From: Cylindrodendrum hubeiense
Lineage: Eukaryota; Ascomycota; Sordariomycetes; Hypocreales; Nectriaceae
Reading direction: 5' to 3'
DNA length: 64,000 nucleotides
NCBI GenBank assembly: GCA_014621425.1
Contig: JAANBB010000091.1
Coordinates: 48,475 to 112,474, forward strand
How positions within the stretch are numbered: position 1 is the stretch's first letter; each line of letters begins with the position of its first letter. Shown here in pieces: positions 10,528 through 21,644 of this stretch. The notes under the pieces are model-generated. The model had not been told where the DNA came from and made no database searches. It saw nothing but the letters and a program-made list of their open reading frames with translations. Both the position numbers and the translations under genes were made by a program.

Positions 10528-11005
10528 GGCTTGCACACGGGTCCAATGCCCTATTGATGTTCCATTAGTATGAGGCCTTGGTTGAGCACGGCTCTGACTT
10601 GTGTAGTACTTACCTTGATGAGTCTGTAGGTGGGATAACGTGGGTTGAAGGGTAGGTTGAGTAGTGGGCTGAGGTGCCAGGAAGGAGTTGGGTGAAACGA
10701 GCTCGTATGCTCTGAAGATGATGAAGATGATGAAGAAGATGAGGGGAAGTTGTGTCTGCTTTATGGGCTTTGGGTGATTTAAGTAGGTTGCCGCCCGTCG
10801 GTGAATCACGCCTATTCTTATCGTTGGTCCTGTGGTGCGAATTCTCCTGTTCTCCCAAGTTTAGGCGTATTTCTCACGGAATTTCGGAGCTGCGCCGTAT
10901 GGGGTTCTCGTTTGCCTGTTAACCTACTGTTACTAGCCTGTTCGGTCATCTGCTTCGTTCATTCCAACATACCAGGTTGTTTGTCAATGTATTGTGTTTG
11001 ATGTA

Positions 11006-11350
11006 GTGAAATCCAAACCCTGCCCAATAGGGCACACGACGAAGGGTAAGGTGGAGGAAATCATGCGCGCGCCTACGCATGCCTCAAACTCCTCTTGAAT
11101 AAAGTAGGAGGTGCAAGCAAGCGAGATAAAGGCGCTCTCGCTCACTGGTGTCGTGCTTAACTTATCGCCCGCATTGGTGATGTTGACGTCAAGTTTAATC
11201 CAAACCCTGCCCAAGAAGGCACACAACGAAGGGTAAGGCGGAGGATCATACGCTGCGCCTACGCATGCCTCAAACTCCTCTTTGAATAAAGTAGGAGGGA
11301 CAAGCGAGCGAGATAAAGGCGCTCTCGCTCGCCGGGGTGTTGTGGTTAAC
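11006..11350 (+). repeat. Two tandem ~150-bp repeats, about 190 bp apart
   Basis: Copy 1 (about 11008-11162) and copy 2 (about 11199-11350) share ATCCAAACCCTGCCCAA, CTACGCATGCCTCAAACTCC, TGAATAAAGTAGGAGG and GAGATAAAGGCGCTCTCGCT in the same order. The spacer is about 40 bp. No coding frame is evident. Confidence 0.85.
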
Positions 11351-11499
11351 TCATGAGTGTTGATGTTCGCACACATTCGTGTACGGTCATCACACTGGTG
11401 TGCCAGCTGCACGCGCGTGCGGTCAACCAGACCGACCACAACATTGCGGCCGGTGCATTTGTCACGTGTCTAGGCATACATTGTGCAATCTCTTCGCAG

Positions 11500-11745
11500 G
11501 TGATAATTCAGCGTATTGCTATTTGCACAAATGCAGGTTGCTATTCGCAGATACAATGTTGAGCACCTAAATTTTTAGCTATATCATCTACATCCTTAAC
11601 TTGAAGATAAAGTATTAGGGAATACATAACTAAAATTGAATTTAGTATGAGGATGAATAAATGCTAATAATTAGCCTTCTTGGATTTCCCCGGCTCAAAT
11701 GCCATATTCAGTGTATTGCTGATACTTAGCTTTTGGAACCGCTGC
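11500..11745 (-). repeat. Right arm of the inverted repeat pair (partner 6950-7255)
   Basis: The reverse complement of this stretch follows 6950-7255 block by block (AGCATTTATTCATCCT, TAGTTATGTATTCCCTAATA, TTTAGGTGCT, GCAACCTGCAT). The pair encloses the tandem repeats, the dispersed repeats and the gene at 9.3-10.5 kb. Confidence 0.7.
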
Positions 11746-12014
11746 GCCGTCATGAAGCTGTCAAAGTGAGAGCAAGGCACATGTCACGAGTGGCCCAAGC
11801 TCCCGTGGGTGCCGGCGCACTAGTCCAGAACAGGCGACTCTCACCTGGAAATTGAATGGATTCACATGCGGCATCCTCAACATTAATAACCTGGCTTGCT
11901 ATTGTCAGCGCCAACGTCCAAACGTCCACGTTGACACCACCGAACTTGTCGACTGCAAAGACGCCCCGTCGCACAACCAATCCGTCTCCCCGCAAACGCC
12001 AAACTACCGCAGCC

Positions 12015-12794
12015 ATGGCCTCCTCCGCCCCCGCCGCCCCGAAGCGGCAGCCTTCGGTGCTCAACAAGGCGTACCTCATCCTCTACAACTTCGCCTCCGC
12101 CGTGGCCTGGTCCGTCGTGCTCGGCCGCACCGTTTCGCTGCTGAGCCAGAGCGGGCCGCAGGCTGTCTACCCCGGCGTCGGCGAGTGGACGAAGTGGACG
12201 CAAACGGTGGCTGGCATAGAGATTGTGCACTCCCTGCTTGGTACGTTCAAATCCGTCTCGGTCTCTAGGTGCTGTGCTAACTTAGGATCTCCCTCGCAGG
12301 TGTCGTCCGCGCTCCTCTCCTCACCACCCTCGCACAGGTCGCCTCGCGCCTCCTCCTCGTCTGGCCCGTCGTCAATGTCTTCCCCCAACTCGCCTCTCAG
12401 CCTTGGTACTCATCCATGCTCATCGCCTGGTCCGTCACTGAGGTCATCCGCTACTCCTTCTTCGCCCTCTCGATTTCTGGCTTCCAGCCTCGACCTCTGA
12501 CCTGGCTGCGCTACACCACCTTTTACATCCTATACCCAATCGGTATTTCCAGCGAATGCGCTCTCATCTGGCAGGCCATTAAGCCTGCTGGCGACCTGGA
12601 CCCTCTGTTCCCGTGGGCCCTTTATGGCGTCTTGGCCATCTACGTTCCCGGTAAGTGTTCCACGGAGCTTAAACCCTGTGCAAGAGAATTGTTGCTGACA
12701 GAACATAGGCTCTTTCATGCTCTTCACTCACATGATGAGCCAGCGACGCAAGATCATGCGTAACTTGAAGGCCCAGAGCACCAAGGCTCAGTAG
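12015..12794 (+). CDS. PHS1: Very-long-chain (3R)-3-hydroxyacyl-CoA dehydratase (PHS1/PTPLA family)
   Basis: Three exons, 12015-12240, 12300-12650 and 12709-12794 (introns 59 and 58 bp, both inside glycine codons), encode 220 residues, close to yeast Phs1. The enzyme removes water from 3-hydroxyacyl-CoA in the ER fatty-acid elongation cycle that makes very-long-chain acyl chains for sphingolipids. The protein is strongly hydrophobic with several membrane spans. The family active-site pair, Tyr and Glu seven residues apart, is visible in LRYTTFYILYPIGISSE (Tyr154, Glu161). The C-terminus is lysine/arginine-rich (SQRRKIMRNLKAQSTKAQ), as in ER-retained proteins. ATG 12015 has a good context (gccATGG). 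In-frame ATGs upstream, from 11856, would add a low-complexity leader and were not chosen. Confidence 0.93.
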
Positions 12795-13017
12795 ACGTTG
12801 TAAGCAATGACGTTGTAAGAAAAGACTAGCATGGATTCCATTGTGGACAAAAGGTGGGAAGAACTAGACAACACATGGGGAATGAGAAAAAGGTGTCATG
12901 ATTTGGGACCTGGCACAAACTAATATAATAAATATCATAAAGACATCAAGAGTCATATCCCACCAAGTACTTGCCCTCTGTTGTAGCCGTCGTTATTCTT
13001 CCAAGCAGCCTGCAACC

Positions 13018-14372
13018 TCAAGACGCAGGGGCCTCTTCCAACAAGGGCCGATCCTCGACGCTGGTCTCGTACCAACCGTTCTGCAACCAACCCGCAATCA
13101 ACCCCGCGGCATCCCGTGATAGCGTCTTGTATCCAGGATTCTCCCGTGGCGTAAACATGCCTGCTCAACTTGTTAGCCCATCCACTCATCACTGCTGCTA
13201 AATCGTGAGAAGAACTCACTCATGTGGGCATGTGTCTCATCTGAGGCCTTGTCGTTGACAGCCTCCTGCCACACACCCGCCGCCTGCGTCTTGGGCAGGT
13301 TGCAAAACGTGCGCTCCGACCCAAGCACCGTCCCGACCATGCTCACTTGCTTGGAAGGCGCCGCTTTGCCGAGCCGTGTGTAGAGGTTCGCGAAGCCGAC
13401 GTCGAGCTCCTCTTGCAGCTGCGTCAGGAAGCTGACTCGCTTCTTCAGCTCCTCCGGGCGCGCGAGGGACCCGACGAACTCGAGGTGCGACGTCGCCCAC
13501 GTCCATCCCTCGCCAATATGGTCGCGGTTCATCCAGGCCGCTGCGCCGCCGGCCGCCACCGCTCCGGCGGCTCCGGCGTACATGGCCATTTTGCCCCATT
13601 TCTGCCATCCACCGGCCTGTTGCTGCTCCGGGGCTGGCAGCGCGCCGGCGGTGGGTTTGGCGGGGGCCGTAGACTGCGCGGTCTTGTTTGCGCCCCAGAG
13701 GGCCCCGAGGCCGCTGAGCTGCGAGATGGTGTTGCTGGCCTGCTGGTACTGGCCCTCGGCGCCGTGCGCGACGACGCCGGGCGAGATGCCCAGGTAGGGC
13801 GTGTCGAAGGCGAGTACACCCTGGATGTAGGGGAACATGAGGGCGTTGAAGGACGGCGAGTCGGGCTTTTCAATGCCGTCCTCGGAATAGATGGGCTTCT
13901 CTGAGGCCAGTCCGATGAGCATCTCGGCAGCGACAATGCCGCCCATGGAGTGGCCGATGAGAATCGTCCGCACCGACGGCTCGATGGTTGGCGACGGCGT
14001 CCCAGCTGCGACTTCCATGTCGATGACCTTGTCCTGTAGCCTTTTGCGCGAAGAGCACTGTCAGTACATTGAAGTCGTCGCGATAGGCATTCAAATACGA
14101 ATGAGAGCCATCACTTACCAGTCGCGGAACCGACTCACGCAATCCCCAAGATCTCCGCGAGTCTCATATTTGGGATACACGAGGACGCGAACATCTACTT
14201 TGGGCAGTGCCTGGGCGACCAGGTCCCGAAGATCCTTGGTGAATTGATAGTCTTCGCCAAACGTGGCTTCGGTGCCCTGCGGAACATGACATCAGCGAGC
14301 TGCCCCTCCACGATTGGCGGGACTACGGACCTTGAAGCCGTGGATGAAGCAGAGTACTAGAGTCTTCTTCAT
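13018..14372 (-). CDS. Alpha/beta-hydrolase (lipase-like serine hydrolase)
   Basis: Four exons on the minus strand: 14331-14372, 14119-14276, 13220-14040 and 13018-13160. The introns are 54, 78 and 59 bp, the phases agree, and the sum is 387 residues. The protein starts MKKTLVLCFIHGFKG, the HG oxyanion-type turn of lipases. It carries the nucleophile elbow GHSMGG (Ser98) and FDTPYLGISPGVVAHGAEGQ downstream. A small Ala/Gly-rich hydrophobic stretch (about residues 200-225, MAMYAGAAGAVAAGG) could touch a membrane. The fold places it among DUF676-like or lipase-like hydrolases conserved across ascomycetes. The substrate is not known. It lies tail to tail with the PHS1-like gene (224 bp apart). 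Confidence 0.85.
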
Positions 14373-14984
14373 TTTGCTGTCCCGGCCATTGACCTCGCGG
14401 TGGAATTCGTCGGTGGTGGTTATCGAAAACGCGATGGTGTAAGATGTGGATGGCTGTGTAAGGCTGCGTGGCGAACAACTGAGCTACCTACTGACGGAGC
14501 TACGTGACCTAGAGTGAGGAAGCCAAACCACCTGACGCATGCGACACATTCTTCTTCACCAACATTGCCAATCAAAACACATTCTTGAAGCTTCGTCTCG
14601 GATTTCAATCTTGCAGAAGAGAACTCGCTCATATCAACATCTATTAGAATACAGTTTACTTTATCTAGACACACAGAGCGACTCGTTTAGCCCTTCGCAG
14701 GCTCGATGGCGTCCAGAGCCTGCCTCTGGCAGCATTGCCCGGCCATGACTCTGGACAATCCATCGTTTGTATGGTATTGATTGCCCCTTCTTTCCTTCCC
14801 CTTTCCTGGAATACACGTGCACCTGTCCTGCCCAACGCCTTTGCATATATCATCAAACAATCACCCCAAGAAACCCCGTCTCGAATGGTCTCCATCATGT
14901 CCTGATGAATCCGATGCGACCGGATCGTTTTTAATACTATCAGCACGGGTACTCGCAGTAGGTCCTGAGGCTGCAGTATCCGCC

Positions 14985-17900
14985 TCAGTCCTCGTCGCTC
15001 TGGGCAGCAGTGCTACCGCCATTTTGTTCCCTCGAGCTGCTTGAGATCAACTTGATCCGAGTTCCGCTAGGCTGCGGTGTGCCGCCACTTCCAGAGGGTG
15101 CCACCGAGCTGTCCTTGCCTCCGTCTTCGAGTTCCTGGAGTTCGGGGTGTGTAGTCAAATGCTCTTGGTACTTGGTGTTGAAGAATTCCTATCTCATTGT
15201 CAGAACTGAACAAACATAATATCTCGAGGGTATCAAATATTTTACTCACTTGCATGGTTTTCGCATCCTGGTAGAGGATGCTTCCATCCTCGTTGTAGGT
15301 TTGGCAGTTGCGAATCATCAATTCAAAGTCCTTGCGCATAGCGCTGAGACTGCCGTACTCTTCCTTCTTGATCCTCGTCGAGATCTGGTTCATGCAGATA
15401 GGATTGGAAATGATGACATAGTAATCGGCGTAGTCGCGCTTGGGGGGCAGCTTGATGAAAGGCCCAATGATCAGTCGCTTTCCAGCGTCGGACTCGTCGT
15501 CCTCTGCCGGCGGCTCAATGTCGTCGACCTCCAAGCCCATGAGCGCATCATACAAGGATCGCAGGCTCTTTTGAAGCACTTCGCGTTGCTGAGGCGGTAC
15601 TCCGCCGGCGCCCACCTTGCTGACTCTTCCTTGAGGTCCGCGCCGCTTCTTGGCGGGTGGCTCCTCGGTGCCCTCCTCGGCCTTGCGTTTCTCATTCTTG
15701 ACCACGGGTTTTCGGCCGCGGGGAGGCTTCTTCGGGGTCTCTTCAATTTCTTCGCTGCTGGCCCGGCTGGCTGAGGGAGATCCGTCATCGTCACCCTTGC
15801 GATTGGCTGCACGCTTGTCTTTGCGCGCTTGTTTGCGCGCCGCGGCTGCTTCAGGGGAGTCCTCTTCATCGTCCACAGCCATGAGCCATTGCTCTTCGGT
15901 GAGGCCATCGTCATACTTGACCTTGGTGCGCTCACGCGCACCACGGCCCAATATCACCTCCTCAGTTTCTTCCTCGATGAGACTGCCCTCATTGAGATAG
16001 ATGTCAGGCAACTCAGAGTCGCCCATCAGTCGTGGCTTGAGACCGGGGCGATTGCCGTAGATGTTCTCTTTCGTTCGCTGCTCGTCGAGTTTTTGGAACA
16101 CCCCAATCTCAGCGTCGCTACGGGCGAGGAGCATGTTCAACTCGTCATCCTCCATCTCCTCCTGCTCAGCGGATTCAGCCTGCTCGCCTGTCTCTAGCAG
16201 CGTTCGGAGCATGGCGTCACGATCCGTTTCGGAAGATTTGTTATCGAAACGACCGGCTTGGATAACCTTGCCGTCCATGTCCAACTTGTAACGAGCACGC
16301 TCTAGAATCTTTTCCTCGACGGAATTCGAGCTGATCAGTCGGAGAATTCGCACTTCGTTCTTTTGACCGATACGATGAGCACGATCCTGAGCCTGCAAAT
16401 CCTGATGGGGGTTCCAATCAGAGTCGTAGATGATGACAGTGTCGGCAGTTTGCAAGTTCAGACCGAGACCACCAGCACGAGTCGACAACAGGAACATGAA
16501 GTACTTTGAGTTGGGGGCGTTGAACTCTCGCAGAAGATCGGAACGTTCATCAGACTTGGTAGTACCATCCAATCGAAGGTATTCCATCTTTCGGTAGCGT
16601 AGGTAATCTTCCATGATGTCCATAATTGCGGTCATTTGGAAGAACATCAGGACACGATGACCCGTTGCCTGGTACTTGGGCAAAACTCTGTCCAGGAGCT
16701 CGAATTTACCAGATGTTCGCCACAACAAATCGTTGCTGACGTTCAAGGGGTTCATCACATTCTCCACAACATCAAAGACAAAGGGATGATTGCAAAGCTT
16801 TCGAAGTTGCATAATCATGTTGCTCAGACCACGAGCACCAGTCTTGCCGCCCTTGCCGTCGCTGACAACAAGCTTGTTGTGGGTGACCATCTGCTTGTAC
16901 AGTCGGGACTGAAGCGCGGAGAACTTGCACTTGATGACCTTTTCTGTCTTGTCGGGAAGATCCTTCTCGACATCCTTCTTCAAACGGCGCAGCAAGAATG
17001 GGCGCAACACCTTATGCAGACGTCGAATGACGAGAATTTGTTCTTCTTCTGTGAGTTCCATCTTGTCCTGGCCACCGGTGTTGGCGAAAGGAGTGTTGAA
17101 CCATTCATCAAAGGTCTTTACAGACTTGAAGATGTTGGGCAAGACAAAGTTGAGCATGGCCCACAGTTCGGACAGGTTGTTTTGTAGGGGAGTACCAGTG
17201 AGAATGAGTCGGAAGCGGGTAATGTAGTATTGCTGGATGGTGGCACTGAGCTTCGAGTTCGAGTTCTTCATACGATGACCTTCATCAATAATCATGTGGA
17301 ACCACTTGATCTTGCTGAGAATCGGGCGATCCTTGATGATGTATTCGTAGGTTGTGAGAAGCACCTGGAAGTCACCCCGTCGGATTCTGTCCTGATGCTG
17401 CTTACGGGTATTTGGGGGGCCCTTGTAAACAACACGGCTGACCGACGGTGCCCACTTTTCGAACTCGAGGTTCCAGTTGGTCAGTGTACTCAGCGGCACA
17501 ATGACCAAGTACGGACCGGGCTGTTGCTTTCGTTCAATCAGGTACGTGATCAAACTAATGGTCTGAATGGTCTTTCCGAGACCCATTTCATCGGCCAAAA
17601 TACCGTTGAGATTGTTGTTGTAGAGAGATATCATCCACTGGAGACCCTTGACCTGGTACTCCTTCAGAGAACCACCAACAAGGATGTTAGCCTGCTCTGT
17701 GACCTCTTCGCGGACACGATGCGCCACAGCATAGTAGTCGATCTTCTTTCCACTATCCTCTTCTTCTTCTTCAACCTCGCTCTCGTCTTCAAGATAGGTT
17801 CCAGTCTCGTCAGCGTAGCGCTCGGCAGCACGGCGCTGCTGGGCCTTGACAGACGCGGCGAGTTGATGCAAGAAGCCGTCAGTCTGCTTGAGCAAGTGAG

Positions 17901-19062
17901 TGATACGAGTATCCTTGGCCTGGTCAAGCAGCTTGAGGTAGGCCTCTTCATCGTTAGCCTTGAGAGCCTGCAGACGCTGCTTTGCGGTCCTCTCAATGCG
18001 CTTTTGCTCCTCCTTCTCGATGTTGAAATGTTGGGAATACATGATTCGGCTAAGCTTGTGCGACTTGTTTCGCTGCGCGGTGGCAGACTCCTGGATCTCC
18101 TGTCGGTGGTTGTAGATCGCTCGGAGGAAGTCAGTGTGCTTCTTCTTCTCGCGGTTCTCGCGAGCATCGCGCTGCTGCTTCTCGAGCTTCTCTGTGATGC
18201 GAGCTTCACGAACGTTCTGCTTCTTCATGCGACGGTAGTTGGTCCGGTTGGTGGTCATTGCCAGGTTGTCGTAGTGCATCATCTGGCGGCCAATCTTGTC
18301 TCGGAGAGCACGTTGCTTGGCAAAAAGAGCCAAGCTCTTCATCTCAATAATTGCCTTCCTCTTGAGAGTGTCATCAGCCTCGACAGTTTCCTTGGAAGAG
18401 TCCCAATGAGCAAGGTCACCGGGCAGGTCCTTCAACTCCGCATAGCGTTGTCTCATTCTGTTGGAGACAACAATCTCTCGCTCCCATCGCAAATGATCAA
18501 AATCAATGCCAGTGGGGAACACGCCAGGGATAAACCATCGGTTCTTGCGCTGGGAGTGGTCGAAGTATTTGATCGATGGCCGGATCATGCTAGTACCATA
18601 AGGCGACTTGACAGTCTTGAAGGTATGGGCCTTGGGAACCAGCGAGTTCTCTTCCTGCATTGTAGGCTCGGGGCCATTGGCAACAGCCTTTCCAGCGTCA
18701 GGGCTGGCTTGGCTTGGCTTCGCAGATGGTGTAGCCAGACCAGCCTCAGTAGCCGCAGCTTGTCTGCGTTGACGCTGGTTGAAGATGGCCTGCTGCAGTT
18801 GCACAGAGACACCAGCATTCTTGCCCAGGAGCTTGAAGGCATGGATCTGCTGTCGCAGTAAGGCAAGCTGCTGTTGACTGAAATGAGTCGATGAAGATGC
18901 AGTGGATGGCGAGGCGCTGCTTGCAGCAGGGGCGGAAGCGTTCTGGCTCGGCATAGCGGAGGCACTGAGAGGGTTTGCTGGAGGCTGGGCTGCTTGAGGC
19001 GCGCTCTGTTGGCGAGCAGCCTGAACACCATTGACCGAAGCACCATTAGTCGCATTCTGCAT
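14985..19062 (-). CDS. STH1: SWI/SNF-type ATP-dependent chromatin remodeller (STH1/Snf21-like)
   Basis: Exons 15250-19062 and 14985-15188 (61-bp intron) give 1338 residues. Domain order is a low-complexity N-terminus, a QLQ motif from residue 61 (FSQQQLALLRQQIHAFKLL), an HSA-like charged helix (about 280-350), the Snf2 ATPase with Walker A DEMGLGKT (491-498) and DEGH (593-596), the second helicase lobe with TRAGGLGLNLQTAD and QAQDRAHRIGQ, a basic/acidic linker with AT-hook-like PPRGRKPVVK, and a C-terminal bromodomain (KRDYADYYVIISNP, RNCQTYNEDGSILYQDA). This is the catalytic subunit of RSC/SWI-SNF that moves nucleosomes. ATG 19062 lies 14 bases inside the end of the upstream Zn2Cys6 gene. 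Met37 (18954) would avoid the overlap and keep the QLQ motif, so the start is uncertain. Confidence 0.95.
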
Positions 19063-21644
19063 GCTGCTGATGTTGCTGCTGCTGTTGTTGTTGCTGATGA
19101 TGCTGCTGCTGCTGTTGCTGTTGTTGTTGGGCGAAGTGCGAGGGCATGGTGTGGGTAGTCGGCGTCAGTGGTGTCATGAGTTCGTGCGAGGGTGACTGAA
19201 GGGTGGAGGGGGTTTGAGTTGCATCGAAGGAGCCGCGTGTCCGGCCATAGAAGGATGAAGAGGACGGCGATGGAACTGAGGAAGTGGAGGCTGATGCAGA
19301 GGCCGTGGCATTCATGGAAGAAGCAGCGGGAACAGCAACAGGGTTTGGAACAGGGTCCTTGCCGTCGGCCATACTTCCTTCAGTTCCGAGAGAACCACTA
19401 GGGTCTCGAGCGAATTGTTCGAGAGCTTCGACCCAGCGTGAGGCCAGCGGCCATACCTCTTTGCACTCCATCAGGATGGCAAGAGTGCGATGAAGCATCA
19501 TAGGACCATCGCGGACAATCATGGGATCTGGGCAGACTATGGGATGGTTTAGTACGCATGTTCACTGATTGATCACCACGAGATGAAATATGGCAGCAAG
19601 ATGACGTACTGTTTGGGTACCGACAGAGGTAGGTGGCGAAGAGGCCACAACTGTAGACACAGAAGGCGGCCATCTGAGCGCCGACACTCTCATCGGGAGA
19701 ACGGCCAGTGAACTGGGCGTCAATCTGGTCAAACAAGCGGCGGACGTTGTGGAAGAGCTCGAGAGAAAGGTTGGAGAAGAATGCCCTTTTTTGTTCGTCT
19801 TGGGAGCTGAGGGTCAAGAAGCTGGCGTACGGTTAATAGGGGTTCCTTTTGGAGTTTACAGGGGAACGTACTCTATCAGGTAGGGTCGTCGGGAGACGAT
19901 ATTGCATAGTCGCGGAATCATCGTTACACCGAGATACGCCTAACGGTGTTAGCACTGAGTAAACCAATATGCGAAAGGCAACATACTAAGTCCTGCCCAT
20001 CTGACTTATACTCCTTAAAGAAGTAAGGACTCCATTGATGTTCTTGGGGTAGGCCTTGCTCCCAGTCGCGCAGCTTCTTGATGATTAGGGCGACCTCGCT
20101 ATTGGGGTCCCAGGGACTGTCGCTCCTAGCAAAGTTGACCGCACGACGACTGACAAGTCCCCAGAAGTGATGGGCCTGGACCATTGATGCAAAAAGGGAA
20201 CGGTTTGGGTCGAAGATGAGCGCCGGGTTCTCGTTGGCTGGGGGTGTGCCCTCAAGGGCGGCACGGGAGCGAGGTTGACGGCCAGCAGCAAAGTCTTGCT
20301 CGTCGCAGGGGAGGAGGGTGGTGATATCTGAGGCGGCAAGGGAAACAGGTGAGTAGGGACTAGAGTGTAATTGATCCTGGCTATGAAGCATCCACTGGGA
20401 TAGTGTTAGTGACATGCCGGGGGCTTAGTGACAGATTTGACGTACCAACGTTCTTCGTGCAGCTTCAGCTCTCATGATGACCTCGGGGCTAGGGTTTTGG
20501 ATCTGGTATGTTTCTTCTCGGTGTAGTCGCATGAGTGAAGCCATCCGCATTGAGACTCCCATGTTGATCTACGTTGTTAGCTTGCTGAACTATTTGCACG
20601 TGCTTTCCTCAGAACTCACATAGCTCATGTTTTTCAAGCCGCTGCCCTGTTGGGCGATGCTTAGGAGATAGAAACCCTGGCATCTTTCGAGCGTGGGCTC
20701 TTGGTAGAGCTCGCCGTAGGCGAGTTGGGACGCACGTTCCATGAAGAACTCGGCGGCCTTGATACCGGAGCCATACCGGGCAGCGAGGGCAGGAGTCAGG
20801 CGTGCTGAGATACTGAGAATGCAGACGACAAGAAAAACGCTGACAGAGCGAGGGTCATGATGGAGTCGGGCGGGAAACTGCTGCTTAGGGATGAAGCCAT
20901 GCTGGAAGTAGTGGCGGGTGAACCGGTTCACGCCGTCGATGAGGTCCGGCAGGGGAGGTAGTCGATCCCATTCATCGGCTTTTGATCCTGGAGGCCGCAC
21001 AACGGGAGCCTCTAAAGTGTCCCGTCGAACTTTGATGGGGTCGCGTCTGCCCGTTTTGTCGGCCCTCATGCGCGGGTGGCGGAACTCACGGTCATTGTCT
21101 GGCTGGCCTCGGACGGGAAAGATACTACAGACCGTTGAACTGTCTCAGCGGGCACTATTTCCCTAGTGTCTTGCGAATGGGAGTGGAAGATGACATACCA
21201 GTCTTGGGCGCTGAGCCCTGATTCAAGACAAGCTTTGCAGGGGGGTTGTGCCTTGTCGTGGACGCATTTACTTCGCATGCGTCGACATCTACACAGCCGC
21301 GAGGGTGGTTAGCCATGTGTCAGCCAAGTAAGGCACTTCGCAATGACGGAGGGCCGTCAATGGAAGCCATCGTCGGGAGTGTTGGCGGAGCCGACCAGAG
21401 ATACTTGTCGGAGCCGCAACGGCGACGGAGGACGAACCCACCTTCGGCAAGCAATTGGGGCCCGGCGCTTGATGATGGCGGCAGCGGTGCCAGCGGTCGC
21501 AGCCGCGTCGGGGTCTGAGTCCCCGTTGACGGTAGCGGCGGTAGCAGCCGTACTACTATGATAGACGGTCCGATCAGGAACCTCAGTCGTCTCGAGGCCA
21601 GCGGGCATCATGGCGGGAATGGCCATCGCGGCGGCGCCGTCCAT
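19046..21644 (-). CDS. Zn2Cys6 fungal-specific transcription factor with polyQ C-terminus
   Basis: Eight exons: 21442-21644, 21199-21288, 20620-21124, 20446-20568, 19987-20394, 19872-19939, 19610-19821 and 19046-19536. Introns are 47-153 bp with consistent phases, giving 699 residues. The binuclear zinc cluster is split by the first two introns. Its six cysteines are C66, C69, C76, C85, C88 and C98 (CRRCRRMRSKC, then PPCKAC). A fungal_trans-type regulatory domain follows (LPPLPDLIDGVNRFTRHYF, RCQGFYLLSIAQQGSG, NMGVSMRMASLMRLHRE). The tail is Ser/Thr/Pro-rich and ends in a poly-Gln/His run. It is a DNA-binding regulator, and its targets cannot be told. The last 17 bp overlap the proposed STH1 start in another frame. 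Confidence 0.9.
19064..19127 (-). repeat. CAG/CAA trinucleotide tract encoding polyQ/H
   Basis: About 21 CAG/CAA/CAT codons in a row on the minus strand encode the Gln/His tail of the Zn2Cys6 factor just before the STH1 start. This tract is likely length-variable. Confidence 0.9.

Noticed and set aside
17230..18861. 543-codon plus-strand ORF opposite STH1
   Set aside because: It is the antisense shadow of a strongly coding gene, caused by its codon bias. It contains no domain and no splice or start context.
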